Of a stretch of DNA of 47,802 bases, positions 6,400-14,606 are shown piece after piece. Both the position numbers and the translations under genes were made by a program. A model generated the notes under the pieces. It did not search any database. It saw nothing but the letters and a program-made list of their open reading frames with translations, and was not told where the DNA came from. Where the stretch lies: assembly GCA_018607135.1 (NCBI GenBank), contig JABBCA010000029.1, positions 13,426-61,227 on the forward strand, read 5' to 3'. This DNA comes from Opitutales bacterium. GTDB taxonomy: Bacteria; Verrucomicrobiota; Verrucomicrobiia; Opitutales; Coraliomargaritaceae. Within the stretch, counting starts at the first letter, position 1; each line of letters starts with the position of its first letter.

Positions 6400-7827
6400 C
6401 TAATTCGATTCCTTCCTGCTTTCCGTAGTGGGTGTTTTTAGGAAGTTGGGTGCACGTTCAAGGTTCAGATCGGGGTTGATTTTTGAAATGATTGCATCGG
6501 CTTGTGGGGTGACTGTGGTTTGCCAGAGGTAAAGGGTTTTGAGCTTTGGGAGTGTGGCGATGAACCCGAGGGCGGTGTCTGATATTGCGGGGTTGTTGTA
6601 GAGGTTGAGATACTCTAATTCTTTAAACTGGTAGAGCAATGGGGTGATGGTTTCGTCGATTGAACAACTCGATAGATTGAGGCGTTTGAGTTGGGTGAGC
6701 GCACCTAGGGGCGCGAGTAGTCTCTCGTTGAGTGGGGTGCGACTGAGGTCTAAATCGACTACATGGTCTTTGAGCCGGCCGATTTGTTGGATGTGTGCGG
6801 CGTTGAGTGTCTCACGGGCGAGGCTGACTTCGATACGCACGTCGAGGGTTTCCTTGGAGACTCGCTTGGCGACAAAACCTTCGGCCTCGAGTGCTTGCAG
6901 TGCCTGTGTGAGGGCTGCTTCGGAGAGTAAGTTTTCGTTGGTTGCTGTTTGGACTGTTGTCTCTGTTTGAGGAATAGCTGCTGCGTGTTGGATATTGCCA
7001 TGATAGGCAGAAGCTGGCAGCTCAAAAGAGGCACCGGCTTCGAGCCACCAGCGGATGGCCTCGATCTCGGTCGTGTGGAGGCGTTTTTTACCTTCGGGCG
7101 GCATCACATCGTCGTCGTCTTCGGGGAGTAGAAGTCGTGTGAGTAGTGCGCTGTTGAGTAGGTCGTCGTAGTCTACACCAGGCTCGTATTCGCCGCCTTT
7201 GATTAAGGCCTCTGGGCTGTCGAGTCGTAGTTTGCCTTTAGATTTTTCGGGGCCGTGACAGTTGTAGCAATGAGTTTCTAGAATCGGTTTGATGTGGTGC
7301 TCGAAGGCAGTGCGTTGTGGGACGAGTTTGGTGCTGGAGAGTGGTTGTGAGTGTGCGTCTTTGACCTTGGGGCTTTGTTTTAAATAGTAGGTGAGGTAGC
7401 CTTTGCCATGTGTGAGTGAGCCGCCGTCGTGGCTGGTGAGGATCATGACGACTACGCAGCTGGTGAGTGTGTAGCGGTAGATGCGGGTGATCTTTGGCTT
7501 GGAATCGAAACGTTGCAGGCATTTTTGTATCCAACAAGCGATGGTCAGCAGCGCGAGGAGCACGCCGAGCCATTGATGACGTTGCAAGAGGTCTTCCGAG
7601 TATTCACCACTGGAAGAGAGCAACCAACCGAGGAAGGCGGCGAGTGTGGCGCTGCCGGCGGCGAGTAGCGCGACTAACTGGGTCGCATCGTAAAGTTTCT
7701 GGCCTTTGCGAAAACTGGGGAGTAGCTCCATCAAGGCGAGTAGTAGAATAAACGCGATGGGAAGGTGTAGCGCAACGGTGTGAAAGCGGCCCAAAAAGAG
7801 AACCGTTTGTGTTTCCTCTGTCATCAT
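6400..7827 (-). CDS. Membrane-anchored planctomycete-type cytochrome c protein with leucine-rich repeats
   Basis: The 475-aa protein opens with a DUF2231-like membrane region of four probable helices (about residues 10-38, 45-72, 84-104, 118-132), including the conserved FHTVALHLPIAF. It is followed by a single-haem domain with C187-x-x-C190-H191 (HCYNCHGPEKSKGKLRLDS) and the DDDDVMPPEGK segment typical of planctomycete cytochrome domains. From about 355 to 455 there are leucine-rich repeats (LKRLNLSSCSID, LEYLNLYNNPAIS). The haem and LRR parts should face the periplasm. Function is unknown; electron transfer or surface contact is inferred. It is transcribed divergently from the DUF1549/DUF1553 gene over 136 bp. 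It may start one codon later (ATGATG). Confidence 0.85.
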   Translation of the reverse strand: MMTEETQTVLFLGRFHTVALHLPIAFILLLALMELLPSFRKGQKLYDATQLVALLAAGSATLAAFLGWLLSSSGEYSEDLLQRHQWLGVLLALLTIACWIQKCLQRFDSKPKITRIYRYTLTSCVVVMILTSHDGGSLTHGKGYLTYYLKQSPKVKDAHSQPLSSTKLVPQRTAFEHHIKPILETHCYNCHGPEKSKGKLRLDSPEALIKGGEYEPGVDYDDLLNSALLTRLLLPEDDDDVMPPEGKKRLHTTEIEAIRWWLEAGASFELPASAYHGNIQHAAAIPQTETTVQTATNENLLSEAALTQALQALEAEGFVAKRVSKETLDVRIEVSLARETLNAAHIQQIGRLKDHVVDLDLSRTPLNERLLAPLGALTQLKRLNLSSCSIDETITPLLYQFKELEYLNLYNNPAISDTALGFIATLPKLKTLYLWQTTVTPQADAIISKINPDLNLERAPNFLKTPTTESRKESN

Positions 7828-7963
7828 TTATGAATTGAGCACGGAGCTTATTTTAGGACATAGTGTGAATCGATACTGAAATTGCGTTATCCTATTGGAT
7901 TTTTATGCGTGATTGTAGTTAGCTTACTTACATCCATTAGAACAATCTATTATTGTCACCTTT

Positions 7964-10900
7964 ATGTTTCACTGCGGTCATCAGTTTCGAACTTTCGCGA
8001 GTGCTGCAATGGTGATGCTGACTGCTACTTCCGCTGCATTTTCGGCGGAGGGCTTGAAATTCAATCGCGATGTTTTGCCGATATTGTCGGAGAATTGTTT
8101 CTTTTGTCATGGTCCGGATGCGGGACGTCGTGAGGCGGAGCTGCGGTTGGATGTGCGTGAGGTGGCGGTTCGTAAGAAAGCGATCGTGCCAAATGTTTCG
8201 GAAGCGAGTGAGTTGGTGCAGCGTATCTACAGCACGCAAGTGGATGAGTTGATGCCACCTGCGCAGAGCCATCGATCGTTGACGGAGGCGCAGAAGGGTT
8301 TGTTGGTAGAATGGATCGAGCAAGGGGCTGAGTATGAGCCGCATTGGTCGTTGATTCCGGTTGCGCAAAGTGAAGCGCTGGGGGGTGCGAGCGGCATGGA
8401 GAATCCGATTGATACGGTGGTGTTTCATGAACTGAGTCGTGCAGGCGTTCGGCCTCAAGCGGAGGCCGAACGCACGACACTGCTACGTCGTGTGTATTTT
8501 GATTTGATTGGCCTGCCGCCGACTCCGGAAGCAGTGCAGTCTTTTCTGAAGGATACTTCAGCGGGCGCGTATGAACGGGTCGTCGATGAATTGTTGAGCC
8601 AGTCGGAGTATGGAGAGCGCATGGCGGTGCATTGGCTCGATTTGGCTCGATATGCCGACAGTAATGGTTTTCAGACGGACAAGAATCGTGTGGTTTGGGC
8701 GTGGAAGGAATGGGTGATTGATGCGTTTAATCACAATCTACCCTACGATGATTTTGTCACGTATCAGCTGGCAGGAGACCTCTTACCCGATGCGACTCGC
8801 GAACAGCGTCTTGCGACAGCCTTCAATCGTTTGCACCAATACAAAACCGAGGGTGGGACAGTCTTGGAGGAGTATCGTGTCGAGTCGGTCGCGGACCGTG
8901 TGAATACGTTTGGCACTGCATTTCTGGGGCTGACCTTGGAGTGTGCACGTTGCCATGATCATAAATACGACCCGATCAGTCAGAAGGAATATTTTCAGTT
9001 CTTTGCATTTTTCGATGACATTGATGAGCTAGGTGTGGCGTCTCATTTTGGGACTGCGGTGCCGACGCCTGCCTTGGCTTTACCCTCGCCAGACACGGAG
9101 CAGCAACTATCAGAGTTATCCAGTAAGACCGCGATTCTGTTGCGGACCTTATTGAAAGCAAAGCAAGAGATCGGTGCGGAAACATTGAAGGCTTGGTATC
9201 GCACCACTGAGGAGCCGCATATGGGTTTAGACTCGGCTGTTGCGTTTAACTTACGTGAGGCTGGGTCGAGTGAGGATGGACGAGGCCGATTCTTCGACGG
9301 AGATAGTATTGCCCAAACCGAGTTGGGAGCCGTGACTCGGCATGATCCGTTTTCAATCTCGTTTTGGATGCGAGCAGAGGCTCACAAGGAGCGCGTGATC
9401 CTTTGCCATTTATCGGATCACTGGACCGACGCCGCGAGTCGGGGTTGGGAGTTGGCTGCGCTGGATGGCAAGCTGCGCTTTTCAATGATTCATTTTTGGC
9501 CAGGTAATGCGATGAGTATCGAGACGAATCAAGCGATTGCTGAGCAGGAGTGGACGCATGTAGCGTTGAGCTACGATGGATCGAGTCAAGCGAGTGGCAT
9601 GCGGCTCTATGTGAACGGAGTAGTCTCTGAGACGCGGGTGGTGCGTGATCAATTGACGAAGCAGATTACCTACAAAGATTTTGGGAATGATACCCAGGGG
9701 GTGTCAGGGGTGCGCTGGGGTGGTCGTGCGCGCGACCATGGATTTAAGAACGGGCGTATTGCTGATGCATCTTTCTTTGAGCATGTGCTGCACCCATTCG
9801 AGGTGGCTGCCTTGTTCGACCCGAGTCGACTCGATGGTTTTTCGGGGCGCGCTTTCAATCGTCTATCCAGTGTGGAGCTCAGCTACCTGAAGCATCTGTA
9901 TGCGCTGAAGCAATCGCCTGTGGTTTCGCAGTATGAGATCGCATTGAGGGATGCCCGAGCAGCCTATGGCGATTTACAGGATGACGTGCCAGAAATCTTA
10001 ACCATGCGGGAAACGGATGCCCCTAAGCAAGCGTATCTGCTGGAGCGCGGGTTATATAGCGAGCGAGGCGCAGAGGTGTTTCCCGAGACGCCCGCTTCAT
10101 TGCCGCCAATGAAACCAGACTTGCCGAAAAATCGCCTCGGGCTTGCGCAGTGGCTGTTGGAACCGGAAAACCCACTCTTTGCGAGGGTAGCAGTGAATCG
10201 TTTTTGGGCGCTTTGTTTTGGAAATGGGCTGGTGGAAACTGCGGAAGATTTTGGACTGCAGGGCGATCAGCCGCACTATCCGGACTTGCTGGATCAGTTG
10301 GCACGCGAGTTTAGGAAGAGCGAATGGAATGTGAAGGCCTTGATGCGACAGATTGTGACCTCGAAGACGTATCGCCAGCGAAGTATCGCTGCTCCTGAGC
10401 TCATGCATGATGATCCCGCAAATCGATTGCTGGCGCGCGGCCCGAGCCACCGTCTACCTGGTGAAATGATTCGCGACAGTGCCCTAGCTGCCAGTGGATT
10501 ATTGCTCAAGGCGAGCCATGCAGCACCACGCCGACCCTATGATTTGAGCGAGGCCTTTGTGCCGATGGAGGTGAGCGAGGGAGCGGGCCTATACCATCGT
10601 AGTGTTTATTCGTTGTGGAAGCGGAGTGCGCCTTCGCCCGTAATGATGGCATTTGACGGCGTGAAGCGCGACGTGTGCTCGGCACGGCGCATCACTACCA
10701 ATACACCGCTGCAGTCTTTGGTGCTGTTGAATGGGCCGCAGTTTGTCGAGGCAGCTCGTGTGGCGAGCGAAGTGGTCATGAAAGACGTGCAGGGCGACTC
10801 AATCGATTTGATCCAACAGCTCAGTCTTCGCTTTATCAGCCGTGAGCCACAGGGCGAAGAAATGCGTATTCTTCAGCAACTGTATAGAGAGCAGTTGAGG

Positions 10901-11050
10901 CACTTTAAACAGAACCCTGAGGCTGCAGAGGCCTTGCTTAATGTGGGCAATGCAGCACATACTCAGACCGTGTCACTGGCGCAGCATGCTGCAGCGGTGG
11001 TGCTCGCCCAGACCTTAATGAACTTTGATGAGGCTGTGATGAAACGATAA
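7964..11050 (+). CDS. Exported DUF1549/LamG/DUF1553 cytochrome-domain protein
   Basis: The 1028-aa protein has a signal peptide (cleavage near residue 28, SAAFSA), then a planctomycete cytochrome domain with C45-x-x-C48-H49. A DUF1549 domain (about 150-365) includes GLPPTPEAV, WLDLARYADSNGFQ and a second haem-like motif CARCHDHKYDP. A LamG/concanavalin-like insert (about 425-620, FSISFWMRAE, LYVNGVV) is followed by DUF1553 (about 720-985; RVAVNRFWALCFGNGLV, ARRITTNTPLQSLVLLNGPQF). These proteins are expanded in Planctomycetes and Verrucomicrobia and are usually paired with DUF1501 genes; their biochemistry is unknown, though links to polysaccharide use are often suggested. The LamG insert suggests glycan or protein binding. 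Its stop overlaps the next start by one base (TAATG). Confidence 0.92.
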   Translation: MFHCGHQFRTFASAAMVMLTATSAAFSAEGLKFNRDVLPILSENCFFCHGPDAGRREAELRLDVREVAVRKKAIVPNVSEASELVQRIYSTQVDELMPPAQSHRSLTEAQKGLLVEWIEQGAEYEPHWSLIPVAQSEALGGASGMENPIDTVVFHELSRAGVRPQAEAERTTLLRRVYFDLIGLPPTPEAVQSFLKDTSAGAYERVVDELLSQSEYGERMAVHWLDLARYADSNGFQTDKNRVVWAWKEWVIDAFNHNLPYDDFVTYQLAGDLLPDATREQRLATAFNRLHQYKTEGGTVLEEYRVESVADRVNTFGTAFLGLTLECARCHDHKYDPISQKEYFQFFAFFDDIDELGVASHFGTAVPTPALALPSPDTEQQLSELSSKTAILLRTLLKAKQEIGAETLKAWYRTTEEPHMGLDSAVAFNLREAGSSEDGRGRFFDGDSIAQTELGAVTRHDPFSISFWMRAEAHKERVILCHLSDHWTDAASRGWELAALDGKLRFSMIHFWPGNAMSIETNQAIAEQEWTHVALSYDGSSQASGMRLYVNGVVSETRVVRDQLTKQITYKDFGNDTQGVSGVRWGGRARDHGFKNGRIADASFFEHVLHPFEVAALFDPSRLDGFSGRAFNRLSSVELSYLKHLYALKQSPVVSQYEIALRDARAAYGDLQDDVPEILTMRETDAPKQAYLLERGLYSERGAEVFPETPASLPPMKPDLPKNRLGLAQWLLEPENPLFARVAVNRFWALCFGNGLVETAEDFGLQGDQPHYPDLLDQLAREFRKSEWNVKALMRQIVTSKTYRQRSIAAPELMHDDPANRLLARGPSHRLPGEMIRDSALAASGLLLKASHAAPRRPYDLSEAFVPMEVSEGAGLYHRSVYSLWKRSAPSPVMMAFDGVKRDVCSARRITTNTPLQSLVLLNGPQFVEAARVASEVVMKDVQGDSIDLIQQLSLRFISREPQGEEMRILQQLYREQLRHFKQNPEAAEALLNVGNAAHTQTVSLAQHAAAVVLAQTLMNFDEAVMKR

Positions 11051-12513
11051 TGATGAGTAAGGATTATGAAGACTTATGCACTGGGCATTCCGACGCGTTC
11101 GGAGTGAGCCGGCGTGAATTTCTCAATCGAGTGGGCTTGGGCTTGGGGGGGATTGCGCTCTCGCAGTTGTTGGGCTCCAACTCTTTGCAAGCTTCTAGCG
11201 ACACCCCGTTTTTATCTGCTCCGCATTTTGTGCCTAAGGCCAAACGTGTGATTTTCTTATTTCAATCGGGTGGGCCTTCGCAACTAGACCTGTTTGACTA
11301 TAAGCCGCTGTTGAACGAGCGCCACGGTGAGCAGTTGCCCGAGAGTGTGCGACAGGGGCAGCGCTTGACTGGAATGTCTGGGAACCAATCGTCGATCCCG
11401 TTGGTGGGCTCGCCGTATACATTCAAGCAACACGGTGAATCGGGGCATTGGATGAGTAATTTGATGCCCTATACTGCGCAAATTTCGGATGAGATTTGTA
11501 TGGTGAAATCGTTATATACCGATGCGATCAACCATGGACCTGCCACCGTTTTTATGCAGTCGGGCAGTCAGTTGGACGGCCGCCCCAGTATCGGCTCATG
11601 GGTGGACTACGGACTGGGACGTGACAACGAAAACCTACCTTCCTTTGTGGTGCTCACTACTAAAAACAAGAAAGGACAGCCCCTCAAGACGGGTCTATGG
11701 GGGAGTGGTTTTTTACCGACAAAACACCAAGGCATTCGTTTTCGTGCGAGTGCAGATCCGGTGCTCTATTTAAACAATCCAGCTGGTGTGGATGAGAAGT
11801 CGCGACGTATGATGCTGCACCGTCTGAGGGAGCTCCATGAGCATCAATTTAAAGGCACCCCAGATGAGTCGATCCAAGCGCGGATTAGTCAGTATGAGAT
11901 GGCATTCCGCATGCAGGCATCGGTTCCTGAAGCAACGAATATGAGGGATGAGCCTGATTTTGTTTTTGATGAGTATGGCCCGGATTCACGAGAGCCAGGG
12001 ACGTTTGCTGCGAATTGCATCCAAGCGCGACGACTCGCTGAGCGAGGGGTGAAGTTTATCCAGCTCTACCACAAAGGATGGGATCAGCATAATAACTTAA
12101 TGGAGCGGCTCGAGCAGCAGTGTCTCGAAACCGATCAAGCGTCGGCAGCCCTAGTGAAGGATTTGAAACGCCGAGGCATGTTGGAAGATACCTTGGTGAT
12201 TTGGGGTGGGGAGTTTGGCCGCACGAACTATTCGCAGGGTAAGCTGATCCCAGAGACTTTTGGCCGAGACCATCATCCACGATGCTTTAGTTTCTGGATG
12301 GCTGGTGGTGGCGTGAAGGCGGGCCATACCTATGGCGAGACCTGCCCGTTTGGGTATAACGTGGTGAAAGACCCGATGCATATTCACGACTTTCATGCGA
12401 CACTCTTATATTTGCTCGGAATCGATCACGAGCAACTGACATACAAGTTTCAAGGCCGCCGCTTCCGGCTGACGGATGTGCACGGTCAGGTCGCGAAAGA
12501 TATTCTAGCTTAA
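11050..12513 (+). CDS. DUF1501 protein, Tat-exported, alkaline-phosphatase/sulfatase-like fold
   Basis: The 487-aa protein carries an early twin-arginine signal (VSRREFLNRVGLGLGGIALS, Arg21-Arg22), consistent with export of a folded, cofactor-bearing protein. The DUF1501 core includes RVIFLFQSGGPSQLDLFDYK, MVKSLYTDAINHGPATVFMQ, GRPSIGSWVDYGLG, VIWGGEFGRTNYSQG and GRDHHPRCFSFWMAGGGV. The family is related to alkaline-phosphatase/sulfatase superfamily enzymes, with Asp/His/Thr residues likely to bind metal; no substrate is established. It is translationally coupled to the DUF1553 gene, so the two exported proteins probably act together. ATGATG gives a choice of start one codon apart. Confidence 0.93.
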   Translation: MMSKDYEDLCTGHSDAFGVSRREFLNRVGLGLGGIALSQLLGSNSLQASSDTPFLSAPHFVPKAKRVIFLFQSGGPSQLDLFDYKPLLNERHGEQLPESVRQGQRLTGMSGNQSSIPLVGSPYTFKQHGESGHWMSNLMPYTAQISDEICMVKSLYTDAINHGPATVFMQSGSQLDGRPSIGSWVDYGLGRDNENLPSFVVLTTKNKKGQPLKTGLWGSGFLPTKHQGIRFRASADPVLYLNNPAGVDEKSRRMMLHRLRELHEHQFKGTPDESIQARISQYEMAFRMQASVPEATNMRDEPDFVFDEYGPDSREPGTFAANCIQARRLAERGVKFIQLYHKGWDQHNNLMERLEQQCLETDQASAALVKDLKRRGMLEDTLVIWGGEFGRTNYSQGKLIPETFGRDHHPRCFSFWMAGGGVKAGHTYGETCPFGYNVVKDPMHIHDFHATLLYLLGIDHEQLTYKFQGRRFRLTDVHGQVAKDILA

Positions 12514-12672
12514 CGGCATCTCTCATGCCCCAAATCAACAGAATTATTTCGAGTGAGTGCAGGACTGTAGGAGCGGTTTTGGGGCGTAGAAGCTTACTCA
12601 GCGGCCCTAAAGTGAGTTTTACAATTTTTCACTCGCATCTAGATTAGTGAGTGCTGAGTCTGAAGGGCTATT

Positions 12673-13716
12673 ATGCAATTTAGGAATGTAGCCATTGAAT
12701 CGATCGCTTATGCGCTTCCAGAGGAGATATGGACCTCTGCGGATGTGGAGGCTAAGCTTGCTGGCGTGTATCAACGTCTGCGATTGCCGGAGGGGCGACT
12801 TGAATTAATGACGGGAATTAAAGAACGCCGTTTTTGGCCTGCAGGCACTCCTGCGTCAGTGGCGTCTGCGCAAGCAGGCGAGGCGGTTTTAGCCAAATCT
12901 TCGTTCGGTCGTGAGCAGATGGACTTGTTGGTGCATTCGGCAGTATGCCGAGATCGCCTAGAGCCTGCGACGGCTTCGTATGTGCACGGGCTGCTCGGTC
13001 TGTCGGGTGGCACGCAGATTTTTGATATTTCAAACGCCTGCCTTGGCTTCCTGAACGCGATGGTCGTCGCTGGCAGTATGATTGAGAGCGGTCAAATCGA
13101 GCGCGCATTGATTTGTTCGGGTGAAAATGGCCGTCCCTTGGTTGAGAATACTTTGCAACAGTTGCAAAACCCTGAGCTCACGAGGAAAACCATTAAACCC
13201 TATTTCGCGAATCTCACCATCGGTGCGGGTGCTGTGGCTGCAGTGCTCTGTCGCAAAGATTTAGCGTCTCGATCATGTCCACTCTTGTCGGCTGCGGTCT
13301 GCGAAACCGACACTTCGCACAATGAACTTTGCCAAGGCGACAGCGCAGGCGATGCATTGGAAATGTTGACTGACTCGGAAGAGCTCCTGGTCGCGGGTAT
13401 CGGAGTCGCTACGCGGGCGTGGGCTCGTTTTGTTGAAGCGACTGGGTGGACAGCGGACACACCGGACCGAGTGATCACTCACCAAGTGGGGAAGGCGCAC
13501 ACGCGTGAGTTGTTTGCCGCGCTTGACCTAGATTTGGAAAAAGATTTCGCCACCTTTGAGACTTTGGGCAATGTGGGCTCGGTTTCGTGCCCGATCACTT
13601 TGGCGCGTGCGATTGAGGATGGAGCGTATCGTCCTGGTCAGAAGGCAGCGCTATTGGGTATCGGTAGCGGATTGAGTAGTTTGATGATGGCTTTGGAGTG
13701 GCCGAGTGATGTATAA
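12673..13716 (+). CDS. oleA: OleA-type thiolase, beta-ketoacyl-ACP-synthase-III-like
   Basis: OleA condenses two long-chain acyl-CoAs (non-decarboxylative Claisen reaction) to a beta-keto acid, the first step of long-chain olefin synthesis. The 347-aa protein has the FabH-like fold, with catalytic Cys123 in DISNACLGFLNAM, His270 in VITHQVGKAH and Asn300 in TLGNVGSVSCP. The MTGIKERRFW segment and the adjoining OleB-like gene favour OleA over FabH. It overlaps oleB by 8 bp. A 159-bp upstream gap holds the probable promoter and a weak stem (CACTCGC/GTGAGTG). A FabH paralogue with another substrate is the main alternative. Confidence 0.8.
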   Translation: MQFRNVAIESIAYALPEEIWTSADVEAKLAGVYQRLRLPEGRLELMTGIKERRFWPAGTPASVASAQAGEAVLAKSSFGREQMDLLVHSAVCRDRLEPATASYVHGLLGLSGGTQIFDISNACLGFLNAMVVAGSMIESGQIERALICSGENGRPLVENTLQQLQNPELTRKTIKPYFANLTIGAGAVAAVLCRKDLASRSCPLLSAAVCETDTSHNELCQGDSAGDALEMLTDSEELLVAGIGVATRAWARFVEATGWTADTPDRVITHQVGKAHTRELFAALDLDLEKDFATFETLGNVGSVSCPITLARAIEDGAYRPGQKAALLGIGSGLSSLMMALEWPSDV

Positions 13717-14599
13717 TTCGAGAGCAACTGAACTCCCTACAGATGTGCGGATCGAGTATCCGTTCGCGAGTAATTTACTGGAAGTGCGCGACGGTGTGCA
13801 AATGCACTATCTGGATGAGGGCACTGGGCCTGTGGTGGTCATGCTACACGGAAATCCAACTTGGTCGTTTTATTACCGAAACTTGGTCCATACACTCGTT
13901 GCTAAGGGCTACCGTTGTATCGTGCCTGATCATGTCGGTTGTGGCTTGTCGGATAAGCCAGAAGACTACGATTACACTTTAGACCAGCGTATTCAGGACG
14001 TTGAGTTGTTGGTAGATCGCTTGGGTGTTCAACGCTTCAGTCTGGTAGTGCATGATTGGGGAGGCGCGATTGGTTGCGGTTTGGCGGGCAGGCGCCCAGA
14101 TGCAGTCGAAAAGATCGTGATCTTGAATACCGCGGCTTTTGTGTCGAAGCGTATCCCACTGCGCATTGCCTCCATCAAGATTCCATTCATTGGTGAAGCG
14201 GTGATACGTGGCTTAAATGGTTTTGCCGGGCCTGCGGCAATTATGTCAGTCAAGAGTCCACTTACGGAAACTGTAAAAAGTGGAATGCTATGGCCGTATC
14301 GTAGTTGGGCGGATCGTGTAGCGGTATGGAATTTCGTTAAGGACATACCGCTTCGAAAAGGACATCGTAGCTATGCAACTCTGGTTGAGGTGGAATCGAA
14401 TTTAGCGAAGTTAGCTGATAAACCGATCCAGATTGTCTGGGGCGGCAAAGACTTTTGTTTCAACATGCATTTCTATAAGCGTTGGAGTGAGATCTTTCCT
14501 AAGGCAGAGCAGCAACTCTTTCCGAAACATGGCCATTATATCTTAGAAGACGGTGGAGAGTCGGTGATGACGACTATTGTAGACTTCTTAAGCCGTTAG
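13709..14599 (+). CDS. oleB: OleB-type alpha/beta hydrolase (beta-lactone decarboxylase, haloalkane-dehalogenase-like)
   Basis: OleB removes CO2 from a cis-beta-lactone to give the final alkene. The 296-aa protein has the haloalkane-dehalogenase-like layout: oxyanion/halide-region motif HGNPTWSFYYRN (48-59), nucleophile Asp116 in VVHDWGGAIG, acidic Asp248 in VWGGKDF, and catalytic His near 276 in KHGHYILED. The nucleophile is Asp, as in dehalogenases and OleB, not Ser. Alone it could be called a haloalkane dehalogenase; the overlap with oleA decides the call. A GTG one codon earlier is possible, but the ATG is preferred. OleC and OleD, needed for the intermediate steps, are not in the window. 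Confidence 0.78.
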   Translation: MYNSRATELPTDVRIEYPFASNLLEVRDGVQMHYLDEGTGPVVVMLHGNPTWSFYYRNLVHTLVAKGYRCIVPDHVGCGLSDKPEDYDYTLDQRIQDVELLVDRLGVQRFSLVVHDWGGAIGCGLAGRRPDAVEKIVILNTAAFVSKRIPLRIASIKIPFIGEAVIRGLNGFAGPAAIMSVKSPLTETVKSGMLWPYRSWADRVAVWNFVKDIPLRKGHRSYATLVEVESNLAKLADKPIQIVWGGKDFCFNMHFYKRWSEIFPKAEQQLFPKHGHYILEDGGESVMTTIVDFLSR

Positions 14600-14606
14600 T
14601 GCATAC

